NCBI GenBank assembly: GCA_964433875.1
Contig: CAYSSO010000016.1
Location: 1 to 40,284 of the forward strand
Origin: Athalassotoga sp964433875
GTDB taxonomy: Bacteria > Thermotogota > Thermotogae > Mesoaciditogales > Mesoaciditogaceae
Reading direction: 5' to 3'
DNA length: 40,284 nt
Below are positions 8,563-16,953 of this stretch, piece by piece. Position 1 is the stretch's first letter. Every line of letters begins with the position of its first letter. The position numbers and the translations under genes were made by a program. The notes under the pieces are model-generated. The model saw only the letters and a program-made list of their open reading frames with translations. It was not told where the DNA came from and did not search any database.

Positions 8563-9300
8563 CTATCCTAATTTTTTCATGATGATCTCAACGGACTTCT
8601 CAAAATTCAATCTCATCTCTCCCTCGCTTCTTGTCAAAAACAATTTTGCCATTCCATTTTGAGATATCTCTTCGAGCAAAGGTGTTCGCGCTATTATTTC
8701 AACGCCTGTCTTTCTCGAAAGTTCGTCTGTGCCCTGTCCGAAAAGGTAATGCTTCTTTCCGCAATACTTGCAGGTGTAATAGGACATGTTTTCCCATATG
8801 CCTATTATTGGCACATTCATCTTTTTGAGAAAATTTATAACTTTTTCCACATCTCCCAGTGCGACCTTCTGCGGTGTTGTCACAACGACTGCACCGTCTA
8901 TTTTGTTATCGTAAACTTTCAAAACTTCGAGAGGCTCGTCTCCGCTTCCGGGGGGAAAGTCCATTATCATGTAATCGAGATCTCCCCATTCGGTATCCTG
9001 AACGAACTGATCTATCAACTTTGCCTTCAGAGGGCCTCTCCATATTATCGCCTTGTCCTCGCCAACGCCGGACGCTATCGTCATGAATTTAAGATTTCCT
9101 ATTTCCATGGGTATGAAATGCTTTCCGTCGGTCAAAATCTCCGGCTCAACGTCGAGTATTATGTGATCGGTCGGGCCATGAATGTCCACATCTATCAACC
9201 CAACTTTATATCCGCTTAAAGATATGTCAACTGCCAAATTGACGGCAACCGTTGATTTGCCGACGCCTCCTTTTCCACTCGTCACCATTAAAGTCTTCAT
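8563..9300 (-). CDS. mrp: Mrp/ApbC-type P-loop ATPase, Fe-S cluster carrier
   Basis: 245 aa. A deviant Walker A, GKGGVGKS (9-16), is at the N-terminus, with DVDIHGPT (37-44) and DFPPGSGDEPL (114-124) following. These are signatures of the Mrp/NBP35 ATPases that carry Fe-S clusters to apo-proteins. The bridging Cys pair is CKYC at 177-180, after WENMSYY. There is no N-terminal MIP18 domain, as in the short Mrp forms common in archaea and Thermotogota. The ATG overlaps the stop of the HEAT-repeat gene by 4 bases (ATGA). Confidence 0.93.
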   Translation of the reverse strand: MKTLMVTSGKGGVGKSTVAVNLAVDISLSGYKVGLIDVDIHGPTDHIILDVEPEILTDGKHFIPMEIGNLKFMTIASGVGEDKAIIWRGPLKAKLIDQFVQDTEWGDLDYMIMDFPPGSGDEPLEVLKVYDNKIDGAVVVTTPQKVALGDVEKVINFLKKMNVPIIGIWENMSYYTCKYCGKKHYLFGQGTDELSRKTGVEIIARTPLLEEISQNGMAKLFLTRSEGEMRLNFEKSVEIIMKKLG

Positions 9301-10574
9301 GATAACTCCTCCAATCTTTGAGGGAACAATTTTACAATTCCGTTCAACGTTTCCATCTTTATTTCTATGGAATCTGAAGTTTTGAATATATTGATAAGTT
9401 CATCTGAATCGATGTCTTTTGATGCTATAAGTGATTTGAGAGCCTGTATCTTTATCCGCTTTGGCCCGTCGAGAAGGTGCTTTATTCTTTCGTCCTTTAT
9501 TTTCAACCTCGCGAGCACCTTAAGAGATTTTTCCGTCAATTCTTCGTCTTCGCCTTCTATTATCTCTAAAAGGGCTTCTATATTCGCCCTTGAAGGAAAT
9601 TTTTCCACAAACGGGATGACGGATATCTTCAAATTCCTGTCATTTCCTTCAAGTATTTCTTCTATTATTCCACTAACACGCTGGCTTTCAAGGCTTATCA
9701 ACGTTTTTAAGGTCGCGACTTTTAAAGATTTTGATGGATAATCGATGTATTTAACGATCATATCTTCGAGTTCCTTTTTGTCTTTGCAAGTCGATGCGCT
9801 CTTTATGGCCGCCTCTAAATTTTCAATGGACGTGCTGTCGTTTATTATCTCTTTGAGGCTGTCCCATATCTCATTGCACGGAAACCTTCCCATAAGCGTT
9901 ATGGCCGTAGAACTTATCTTTGAATAGGTAGATTTTGAGAGTCTTTTGATAACTGGCAAGGAACCTTGAAAATAATTTGCGAAGACCTTCATCGCAGATG
10001 ACCTTACACCGAATGGCAACTTTGTATCTTCTATAAGACCGACAACGATCTTCGGGTCGACCTCTTCACCGATTGTCGCAAGCGCTCTTACGGCCTCTAT
10101 TTTGACCTGCGCATCGGGATCATCTGTTAATTTTTTGGCTTTTTCTATCGCCTCTTCACACTCTATTTTCTCAATGGCCCTTAAAGATTTTATTTTTACG
10201 TCCGGAGAAGTATCCTCGAGGGTGAGAGAGAGCATTTCGCATCCGTCTCGCATTGACATATGAGGAAAAAGATTTACAGATTCTTTTTTTACTCTTTCTC
10301 CTCTTTTTAAAAGAGGCCTGACGTCTTTTGACTCAAGAGGGTACGAAATCGATGCCAGGTATTTTATCGCCGATATGACGAGAAACTCTTCCGAATGGGA
10401 AAGAGCCTTTATTGCCTCCTGAGTGTGCCATCTGTCCTTTAATTTTCTTAATTCGTTAAAGGCCACGGCGACGATGATGGAATTTGCAGAGTTAAGATCG
10501 GCTGATATATTCTTTATTCTTTCCTGAATAAGTCTTTCTTTTATGCTAATAAAGGCCTGTTTTGCGCTTTTCAT
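9297..10574 (-). CDS. HEAT-repeat protein
   Basis: 425 aa made almost entirely of paired helices of about 30-37 residues, with HEAT/PBS-lyase-like repeats. Examples are DTSPDVKIKSLRAIEKIECEE, then DPDAQVKIEAVRALATIGEE and KLPFGVRSSAMKVFANYF, with recurring A-V-R-A-L cores. No signal peptide, membrane segment or catalytic domain is seen. Such proteins usually act as binding scaffolds; the partner is unknown. It overlaps tsaB by 4 bases upstream and mrp by 4 bases downstream, so it is tightly co-translated between a tRNA-modification protein and an Fe-S carrier. Confidence 0.85.
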   Translation of the reverse strand: MKSAKQAFISIKERLIQERIKNISADLNSANSIIVAVAFNELRKLKDRWHTQEAIKALSHSEEFLVISAIKYLASISYPLESKDVRPLLKRGERVKKESVNLFPHMSMRDGCEMLSLTLEDTSPDVKIKSLRAIEKIECEEAIEKAKKLTDDPDAQVKIEAVRALATIGEEVDPKIVVGLIEDTKLPFGVRSSAMKVFANYFQGSLPVIKRLSKSTYSKISSTAITLMGRFPCNEIWDSLKEIINDSTSIENLEAAIKSASTCKDKKELEDMIVKYIDYPSKSLKVATLKTLISLESQRVSGIIEEILEGNDRNLKISVIPFVEKFPSRANIEALLEIIEGEDEELTEKSLKVLARLKIKDERIKHLLDGPKRIKIQALKSLIASKDIDSDELINIFKTSDSIEIKMETLNGIVKLFPQRLEELS

Positions 10575-11185
10575 GAATTCCTCTCTGCCATCTTCTGGGC
10601 GACGGGTTTTTGAAGGTAATAAGGTTTCACGTTTATGTGATCGTACATGTTATTGTTGTTTTGGAATGATCTTAGGACGCTCTCGAGAAGGTCCTGTCCC
10701 GAAAAGATCGGTCCATTCACGATAGAGGCATTTATGCCGGGTACCTTCTCTTCAGAGATTACCTCCCCCTTCAAATCGAGAGAGTCATAAGGCTGGATCT
10801 GGCAAGACCACTCTTTTCCGTCAAATGAGGATACGTACCACCATCCCTTTCTCGCATTTCTCAAGAGTGTAATGGGTTTTTCGGATTTGAAGGCTTCGTA
10901 ATATTTTAAGCCTACAATTGGAATAGAAAGTGAAAATCCAAGTGATTTTGCCACCGCTATTCCGCTTCTGAGGCCTGTAAAGTTTCCGGGGCCTATCACG
11001 CATCCTATCAAATTTATTTCAGATATATCGATCTGTTTAATTCTTAGGATCATATCGATCTTTTTGACCAAAAGATCAGATCCTCTTTTGTTCGATGAGA
11101 ATGACTGAAGGGCCTCGATGTCATCTCCTATCATTATCGCGACGGTCATCCAGCGGCCTGATGTGTCAAATGCTATGATATTCAA
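10571..11185 (-). CDS. tsaB: TsaB, tRNA threonylcarbamoyladenosine biosynthesis
   Basis: About 204 aa. The N-terminus NIIAFDTSGRWMTVAI and the GPGNFTGLRSGIAVAKSL motif (near 80-97) identify TsaB, the ASKHA-fold partner of TsaD and TsaE in t6A37 formation on ANN-decoding tRNAs. It starts at TTG 11185, six bases after AAGAGGTG. An upstream GTG (11194) would overlap that ribosome site and add MIF, so I prefer the TTG. It heads the seven-gene minus-strand operon. tsaD, tsaE and tsaC are not in the window. Confidence 0.92.
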   Translation of the reverse strand: MNIIAFDTSGRWMTVAIMIGDDIEALQSFSSNKRGSDLLVKKIDMILRIKQIDISEINLIGCVIGPGNFTGLRSGIAVAKSLGFSLSIPIVGLKYYEAFKSEKPITLLRNARKGWWYVSSFDGKEWSCQIQPYDSLDLKGEVISEEKVPGINASIVNGPIFSGQDLLESVLRSFQNNNNMYDHINVKPYYLQKPVAQKMAERNS

Positions 11186-11203
11186 AAAGATCACCTCTTA
11201 AAA

Positions 11204-11212
11204 AGTATACCA
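11204..11212 (-). promoter_or_regulatory. Extended -10 promoter of the tsaB operon
   Basis: The minus strand carries TGGTATACT, an extended -10 (TGnTATAcT), 18 bases upstream of the tsaB start; no good -35 is visible (CGATGA at 17-base spacing). The short leader places the ribosome site AAGAGGTG almost at the start of transcription. Confidence 0.55.
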
Positions 11213-11230
11213 TAAATGAAAGGGGATCAT

Positions 11231-11247
11231 CGTAAGGTGGCCTAACG
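11231..11247. promoter_or_regulatory. Imperfect inverted repeat between divergent promoters
   Basis: CGTAAGG-TGG-CCTAACG is a 7-bp inverted repeat with one mismatch and a 3-base spacer. It abuts the -35 (11248) of the plus-strand operon and is about 20 bases upstream of the tsaB -10. The position suits an operator for either direction. The lexA-like protein of the minus operon is one possible binder, but this is only a guess. Confidence 0.3.
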
Positions 11248-11276
11248 TTGACGAAAGGTAAAAATCAGTGTATAAT
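11248..11276 (+). promoter_or_regulatory. Promoter of the TPR-pilD-gltX-uvrD-GGDEF-upp operon
   Basis: TTGACG (11248-11253) and TATAAT (11271-11276) are 17 bases apart, one mismatch from full sigma70 consensus. It diverges from the tsaB promoter. The leader to ATG 11335 is about 52 bases and holds GGAGGAGG as ribosome binding site. Confidence 0.8.
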
Positions 11277-11334
11277 AATTATGAAAGAATAATTAAGAAT
11301 TAAATTTTTTGACATGGAGGAGGCGTGACCTGTT

Positions 11335-12405
11335 ATGAATGAGATTTTGATTTTAGAGATAGGAGACCAAAAGTACGGGATCGATTTTCACGATCCGTTT
11401 TTCTTTTTAATAAGGGATTTACTCTACGAAGGTACTTGGGAAGTTTTTGCGGCGGATGTTAACGATAAGATGCATTTAGAAAGAATTCACAAACTCCAGG
11501 AGATAGAAGATAAGACGGGAAAAATTTCAGGGTCTCTTTTCCTTCCGATTTCTACTTCAGAGATAAAATCTTACTTTGAAGAGTTGAATCTCAATCCTCA
11601 AAAATTGAAAAATGCCACTCCTGAAGGCTTTTACGAACTCGCTCAAGATGAGGCTGAATCTGAAGAAATCGATGAAGCGTTGAATTTAATGGATTTTGTC
11701 ATAGAGACATGGCCGTCATATGCAAAGGCCTACGAACTTAAGGGTACCTTTTTGATAGAAAAGGGCGCTCAGGAAGAAGGGATAGCCCTTTTGAAAAAGG
11801 CTATCGAAATAGATCCCGCCCTCGCCGAGGCTTATTCAGAACTCGGTCAGGCTTATTACAATCTCGAAGATTACGACAGCGCGATCGAATACTGGAAAAA
11901 GGAACTTGAATACACTCCTTACGATAAATTCGCTTATTTCATGATAGCCAACGCTTACAGAAAGCAGGGAAAGATAGGAAGCGCTATAGAGATCTTAAGA
12001 AAGTTCGTAAGCGAGGATAAAAAAAGCATTCTCGCGCGTTACGAACTTATGGATCTTTACAATCAGGCCGAGGAATATGAACTCGCAAAGGAGTACGAAA
12101 ATCAGATACTCAAGATGACGCCGTATTATCCCGGCGATATAGAGCCGTGGGCAAAGGTGCTTTTCAAAAATGAAAGGTACGATGACGTTATAAGGGTAGT
12201 CGAGGATCACATACAAAAGTATCCCATAGATGCCCATTTCAAAATATTGCTCGTTGTTCCATACGCAAAGACTGGGAGGTACAGCGAGGCAAGAGAGATA
12301 CTCAACGAATTTAAAGATCAAAGAGACTGGTATTATTACGGGAAAAAGGAACTTTTTGAAACGAATCTGAGCAAAGAGGAACTCGATCTGTGTGGTATAC
12401 GCTGA
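11335..12405 (+). CDS. TPR-repeat protein
   Basis: 356 aa, no signal peptide. Residues 1-100 are a non-repeat domain I do not recognise. From about 105 to 330 there are roughly six to seven tetratricopeptide repeats, for instance AKAYELKGTFLIEKGAQEEG, ALAEAYSELGQAYYNLEDYD, and KFAYFMIANAYRKQGKIGSA. It is probably a cytoplasmic protein-binding scaffold. It is first in a long plus operon, and its last 16 bases overlap the prepilin peptidase start, so a link to type IV pili or secretion is possible but unproven. Confidence 0.85.
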   Translation: MNEILILEIGDQKYGIDFHDPFFFLIRDLLYEGTWEVFAADVNDKMHLERIHKLQEIEDKTGKISGSLFLPISTSEIKSYFEELNLNPQKLKNATPEGFYELAQDEAESEEIDEALNLMDFVIETWPSYAKAYELKGTFLIEKGAQEEGIALLKKAIEIDPALAEAYSELGQAYYNLEDYDSAIEYWKKELEYTPYDKFAYFMIANAYRKQGKIGSAIEILRKFVSEDKKSILARYELMDLYNQAEEYELAKEYENQILKMTPYYPGDIEPWAKVLFKNERYDDVIRVVEDHIQKYPIDAHFKILLVVPYAKTGRYSEAREILNEFKDQRDWYYYGKKELFETNLSKEELDLCGIR

Positions 12406-13118
12406 TCGTCAGCGTTGTCAGCGTTGTTTTTGGCCTTGTTCTGGGAAGTTTCTACAACGTTCTGATCTACAGGATTCCAAGGCATATTTCTCTTGTAAAT
12501 CCTAAAAGATCTTTTTGCCCTGTCTGCGGACACCAGTTAAAATGGTCCGACAATATTCCCGTTTTGAGTTATTTGCTTTTGGGCGGAAGATGCAGATATT
12601 GTCACGCGAAGATCTCCCCTGTTTATCCTCTCGTTGAAGGAATAACTGCCATTCTCTTTTTGATTTCTGCTTTATTTACGAAAGACATTTTAAGCATGGT
12701 GTCTTTGTGGTTGCTTTTCTCGGGTGGTATAATTATAACCGTAATAGATCTTCAAACGATGATGATTCCAGACTTCGCAGTTGTGATGACCGCTGTAGGA
12801 GGCCTTCTGTGGGCCTTTGTGAATGGACACATTGTTTTATCTTTGATCAGCGCAACTATAGGGTTTGGAATATTTTTGATTATATATTTAGTTTCTAAAG
12901 GTATGGGATTTGGAGATGTCGAATATTTTGGCGCTCTGGGATTGTACCTTTTGCCGTACGATCTTATATGGGCCGTTTTGTTTGCCTCGATCTCCGCTAT
13001 AATCTTTACCATTCCAATGCTTTTGAGAAAAAAGGCGAACAGAAAAACGCGCGTGCCTTTTGGCCCATTTCTCCTTTTGGGGGTTTCAATAGCGATTTTC
13101 TTGGGAGGTAGAATATGA
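12390..13118 (+). CDS. pilD: Prepilin peptidase / N-methyltransferase (type 4)
   Basis: 242 aa, polytopic inner-membrane protein with about 7-8 helices. It cleaves the leader of type IV prepilin-like proteins and methylates the new N-terminus. The cytoplasmic zinc loop has Cys43, Cys46, Cys68 and Cys71 (CPVC and CRYC), needed in the methylating form. The aspartyl-protease residues are Asp120 (VIDLQTMMIPD) and Asp176 in GFGDVEYF, matching the GxGD family signature. It starts with GTG at 12390, preceded by AAAGAGGA, within the TPR gene. The adenosine-kinase-like gene overlaps its end by 4 bases. No pilin genes are nearby. Confidence 0.93.
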   Translation: MWYTLIVSVVSVVFGLVLGSFYNVLIYRIPRHISLVNPKRSFCPVCGHQLKWSDNIPVLSYLLLGGRCRYCHAKISPVYPLVEGITAILFLISALFTKDILSMVSLWLLFSGGIIITVIDLQTMMIPDFAVVMTAVGGLLWAFVNGHIVLSLISATIGFGIFLIIYLVSKGMGFGDVEYFGALGLYLLPYDLIWAVLFASISAIIFTIPMLLRKKANRKTRVPFGPFLLLGVSIAIFLGGRI

Positions 13119-13603
13119 TCGATTTTGACGTAGTTGATCTTAAAATTCCTAAAGACGCGAATATCGTGGTAGGACAGACGCACTTCATAAAGACCGTTGA
13201 GGATCTTTACGAAGTAATGGCCACCGCTTCTCCTAACGCGAAATTCGGTTTGGCCTTTAACGAGGCTTCCGGTCCATGCCTTATAAGACACGATGGAAAC
13301 GATCAGGAACTTGAAAGCGCCGCGATAGAAAATGCCCAGGCCATAGGGGCTGGCCACATTTTTGTACTTTTGATGAGGGAGATATATCCAATAAGCGTTT
13401 TGAACGCGGTTAAATCTCTTCAGGAGGTTTGCAACATTTACGCGGCAACTGCAAATCCACTTCAAATCGTTGTCGGGATAACAAATCAAGGGCGCGGGAT
13501 TATGGGAGTTATAGACGGATTTCCGCCAAAGGGCGTTGAAAAGGACGAAGACATATCAAAAAGAAAGGTGCTTTTGAGACAGATTATAAAATACAAAAGG
13601 TAA
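13115..13603 (+). CDS. Adenosine-specific kinase family protein (PF04008)
   Basis: 162 aa, the exact size of this small family found mainly in archaea and thermophilic bacteria. Recognisable segments are VVGQTHFIKTVEDLYE, KFGLAFNEASGPCLIRHDGN, and the C-terminal IVGI-like stretch with GRGIMGVIDGFPPKGVE. A crystallised archaeal member gave the family its kinase name; the in-cell substrate is, as far as I know, not firmly established. It is cytoplasmic, overlaps pilD by 4 bases, and is 9 bases before gltX. Confidence 0.87.
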   Translation: MIDFDVVDLKIPKDANIVVGQTHFIKTVEDLYEVMATASPNAKFGLAFNEASGPCLIRHDGNDQELESAAIENAQAIGAGHIFVLLMREIYPISVLNAVKSLQEVCNIYAATANPLQIVVGITNQGRGIMGVIDGFPPKGVEKDEDISKRKVLLRQIIKYKR

Positions 13604-13612
13604 GGTGGAAAG

Positions 13613-15004
13613 ATGGAGATAAGAGTTAGATTTGCCCCCAGTCCAACCGGTTTTTTACACGTGGGAGGGGCGCGCACGGCGCTGTTCGACTGGCTTTTTG
13701 CGAAAAAATCTAAGGGCAAGTTCATCTTGAGGATCGAAGACACGGACACCGAAAGGTCTTCTAAAGAATCTGAGAAATCTATAATCGACGATCTGAGATG
13801 GTGTGGCCTTTTGTGGGATGAAGGGCCTGACATAGGAGGTCCTTACGGTCCTTACAGGCAGACAGAGAGAATCGAGAAGGGCATATACGATCCATACGCC
13901 AAATCTTTAATAGACAGTAAGAATGCCTATTATGCGCTTTATTCGGATGATTCGAAAGAGATAATAAAGAAGTTTTATTCTCATGAGGAGGCTGAGGAAT
14001 ACAAGGCGCAAGGCAAGAGCGTTACGGTGATCTTCAAGTTTCCAGAAGGTAAAACTGTCTTTCACGATATAGCAAAGGGCGAGATGGAATTTGATAACTC
14101 AACCTTTGAAGATATGGTCATCGTGAAGTCAAATGGCTTTCCGACTTACAATTTTGCGGTCGTAATAGACGATCACCTTATGAAGATTTCTCACGTTGTC
14201 AGAGGCGAGGACCACCTTACAAATACTCCAAAACAAATAATGATCTATAAGGCCCTCGGATGGGAATTGCCCGAGTTCATGCATATACCGCTCATTCTCG
14301 GCGCGGACAAAACGCCTCTTAGCAAAAGACACGGTGCAACATCTGTAAGTTATTTCAGATCTTACGGGATACTCAATGTCGCTTTCGTGAATTATCTTGC
14401 GCTCCTCGGATGGAGTGCAAAGGAAGAGGTCTTTAATCCTTTCGAGAAGATAGATGAATTCGATCTTTATTCACTTTCAAATAAGCCGGCCATCTTCGAT
14501 TACAAAAAGATAGAATGGGTAAATGGCCAGCACATGAGAAAAATAGAGATTGAAAAGTTGATAGAAAATTTCAAAGGATGGGCTTCGTCGGAATTTCCAG
14601 ACGCATTGAATTGGTTTGATAATTTGGAATATTCGAAAAGTGTCTTTGAAATATGCAGACAAAAGGTGAATACCCTTAAGGTGCTTGGAGATTTCGCAAA
14701 GCCGTTTTTTGAGGACGTGGATCTCACAAATGCGCGAAAGTACTTAGAAGTAGATAAGGCCGGCGAGGTTATCTCAAGTTTTGAACAGAAAATCTCATCT
14801 TTGAGCGTATGGAGTGTTGATAATATAGAAAAAGCCGTGCGTGAAATATCCGTAGACGGTCTTTCTACGAAAGAGGTCTTTCAGATCTTAAGGGTCGTCT
14901 TGCTCGGCCAGACCGTTACACCGGGCCTTTTTGAGTCTGTATACGTGCTTGGGAAGGAAAGAGTTGTCGAGAGAGTGAAGAAGGCGGAGAAAATTTTTAG
15001 ATGA
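13613..15004 (+). CDS. gltX: Glutamyl-tRNA synthetase
   Basis: 463 aa, normal for bacterial GluRS. It attaches glutamate to tRNA-Glu. FAPSPTGFLHVGGARTALF holds the HIGH-type motif (H16-G19), and TPLSKRHGATS (near 233-243) is the KMSKS equivalent. The place where many GluRS enzymes carry a zinc Cys pair reads AYYALYSD, so no zinc is expected. Thermotoga species have two GluRS paralogues of differing tRNA specificity; whether this one is discriminating cannot be told here. Its stop codon overlaps the helicase start (ATGA). Confidence 0.96.
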   Translation: MEIRVRFAPSPTGFLHVGGARTALFDWLFAKKSKGKFILRIEDTDTERSSKESEKSIIDDLRWCGLLWDEGPDIGGPYGPYRQTERIEKGIYDPYAKSLIDSKNAYYALYSDDSKEIIKKFYSHEEAEEYKAQGKSVTVIFKFPEGKTVFHDIAKGEMEFDNSTFEDMVIVKSNGFPTYNFAVVIDDHLMKISHVVRGEDHLTNTPKQIMIYKALGWELPEFMHIPLILGADKTPLSKRHGATSVSYFRSYGILNVAFVNYLALLGWSAKEEVFNPFEKIDEFDLYSLSNKPAIFDYKKIEWVNGQHMRKIEIEKLIENFKGWASSEFPDALNWFDNLEYSKSVFEICRQKVNTLKVLGDFAKPFFEDVDLTNARKYLEVDKAGEVISSFEQKISSLSVWSVDNIEKAVREISVDGLSTKEVFQILRVVLLGQTVTPGLFESVYVLGKERVVERVKKAEKIFR

Positions 15005-16938
15005 AAAAGGCTGATTTTAACTATAAAATTCGCTCTGAAAGGGATTTGCCAGTCGAGTGCTTGGAAGGCCTCGATGAAGAGCAAAGGGCCGCCGTCCTTG
15101 ATGATGGGGGCGAATCCATTGTCATAGCGGGACCCGGATCGGGAAAGACCAAGGTCATAACTCACAAGATCGCATATTTGATCTCGAGCGGGGTACCTGC
15201 CGGAAGGATCTTGCTTGTTACATTTACGAAGGCGGCCGCGAATGAGATGATTCACAGGGCTCAGCAGGTCTCAAAAAGCCCTCTAAATGGCATGTTAGCA
15301 GGCACCTTCCACCATGTGTGCAATTACCTTCTGAGAAAGTATTCGAATGTGTTGAAGTTAGATCCTAATTTTTCTATACTTGACGAAGAGGACTCAAAGA
15401 CGATTGTAAAACAGGCCATCGGCGAATACGTTGAAAGAAATGAAAAATTTCCTTCTCCTTCCGTTGTTTTAAGCGTCATTTCTCTTGCGGCCAATACTTC
15501 AAGAAATGTAGAAGACGTGATCGACGAGGATTTTGATTATCTTTACACCTTTTCGAGTAAATTGAAAAAAATAAAAGAGAGATACGAAGAATTGAAGATC
15601 GACCAGTCAGCCCTCGATTACGATGATTTGCTCGTTTACACAAATAATTTGCTTGATATAGAATCCGTCCGCGAGAAAGAGAGTTTCAATTACCTGTGGG
15701 TCCTTGTCGATGAATTTCAAGACACGAACAAGATCCAGTATGAGATAGTAAAAAAACTCTCTTCAGTTCATGGAAATCTTATGGTTGTTGGGGATGATGC
15801 GCAGAGCATCTATTCTTTCAGAGGCGCAAGGTATGAAAATATAATCGAGATGGCTAATAGAAAAGATGTCAAAATATACAAAATCCAGACGAATTACAGG
15901 AGTTCTCCCCAGATAGTTGAACTTATAAACTCGATGATCCCCAACAACATATTCGCAAAGACTCTAAAACCGGTAAAGCCTGATTTTAAAAGGCCCGTTG
16001 TCGTTAGCACGTGGGATTCGATAGAGGAAGCGGAATTCGTCTGCGCGAAGATAAATGAACTCGTAAATGAAGGAGTATTGCCTTCAGAAATAGCCGTACT
16101 TTACAGAAATCACAGCCAGTCGATGGATCTTCAACTTGAACTTTCAAAATCGAGAATCCCTTTTAAGGTGAGATCCGGCGTTAGATTCACAGATTCAAAA
16201 CATGTAAAGGATGTTTTGGCCTTTTTAAGGGTACTTGCCAATCCAAAGGATATGATCTCGTGGATGAGAATCTTTCAGTTGTTCTCTGGCGTGGGCAAAA
16301 GAAGTACGGAAAAGGTTATATCGGATGAAGATTTCAGAAATGATCCCATCAATTTCGCACGGCATCTCTCAAAGATCGGTCAGAAATATGAGAAAATAGA
16401 AGAGATATTCAGATCAATTTCAAGAGATGATACTCCATCTGAAATCATCGATCGTATTTTCGAAAACTTTTATTCTGACTACATAGCGCTGAATTTCGAA
16501 GACAGAATCGAAAGACAGATGGACATAAAGAGAATTATAGAGATAGCGCAAAGATATGAAAATATAAATGATTTTCTGTCTGACCTTGCGATAACTGAAA
16601 ATATCGATCTTGACAGGAAAGAGGGTGAGAAAGAAGAGAGCGTGACTTTGACCACAGTTCACAGGGCAAAAGGCCTTGAATGGGACGTTGTATTCATAAT
16701 TTCCGTAAATCCCGGCGATTTTCCGTCTTCCTTTGCCATATCCGAAGGAAAGATAGAAGAAGAAGAGCGTGTTTTCTACGTTGCGATAACGAGGGCAAAA
16801 AGGTACCTCTTTATCTCAAGGCAGATGACAGGCTCAAGAATTCCTTATTATGGAAATAGAATAGAAATAAATGGAAATAAGTACGATTTTGTTGAAAGGA
16901 TACCGCCTTCTTTGTACGAGCACTGGAGAGTAAATTGA
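15001..16938 (+). CDS. UvrD/PcrA/Rep-type superfamily 1A DNA helicase
   Basis: 645 aa, a little shorter than the usual 670-750. The seven SF1A motifs are present: Q-motif region LDEEQRAAVL, Walker A GPGSGKTK (44-51), TFTKAAANEM (Ia), DEFQDTN (Walker B, about 237-243), GDDAQSIYSFRGA (III), TNYRSS (IV), TTVHRAKGLEWDVVF (V) and YVAITRAKRYLF (VI). It is a 3'-5' unwinding motor in repair and replication restart. UvrD, PcrA and Rep cannot be separated from sequence alone; the C-terminal Tudor-like tail of PcrA/UvrD is not seen. It overlaps gltX by 4 bases. Confidence 0.95.
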   Translation: MKKADFNYKIRSERDLPVECLEGLDEEQRAAVLDDGGESIVIAGPGSGKTKVITHKIAYLISSGVPAGRILLVTFTKAAANEMIHRAQQVSKSPLNGMLAGTFHHVCNYLLRKYSNVLKLDPNFSILDEEDSKTIVKQAIGEYVERNEKFPSPSVVLSVISLAANTSRNVEDVIDEDFDYLYTFSSKLKKIKERYEELKIDQSALDYDDLLVYTNNLLDIESVREKESFNYLWVLVDEFQDTNKIQYEIVKKLSSVHGNLMVVGDDAQSIYSFRGARYENIIEMANRKDVKIYKIQTNYRSSPQIVELINSMIPNNIFAKTLKPVKPDFKRPVVVSTWDSIEEAEFVCAKINELVNEGVLPSEIAVLYRNHSQSMDLQLELSKSRIPFKVRSGVRFTDSKHVKDVLAFLRVLANPKDMISWMRIFQLFSGVGKRSTEKVISDEDFRNDPINFARHLSKIGQKYEKIEEIFRSISRDDTPSEIIDRIFENFYSDYIALNFEDRIERQMDIKRIIEIAQRYENINDFLSDLAITENIDLDRKEGEKEESVTLTTVHRAKGLEWDVVFIISVNPGDFPSSFAISEGKIEEEERVFYVAITRAKRYLFISRQMTGSRIPYYGNRIEINGNKYDFVERIPPSLYEHWRVN

Positions 16939-16953
16939 AAAGAGAGAGATAAA

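Noticed and set aside
8659..9219. 186-codon plus-strand frame opposite mrp
   Set aside because: It is antisense to clear Mrp motifs and shows no recognisable domain.
12752..13489. 245-codon open frame on the minus strand across pilD and the adenosine-kinase-like gene
   Set aside because: It lies opposite two well-supported genes, has no family similarity or ribosome site, and its amino acid composition is that of a shadow frame.
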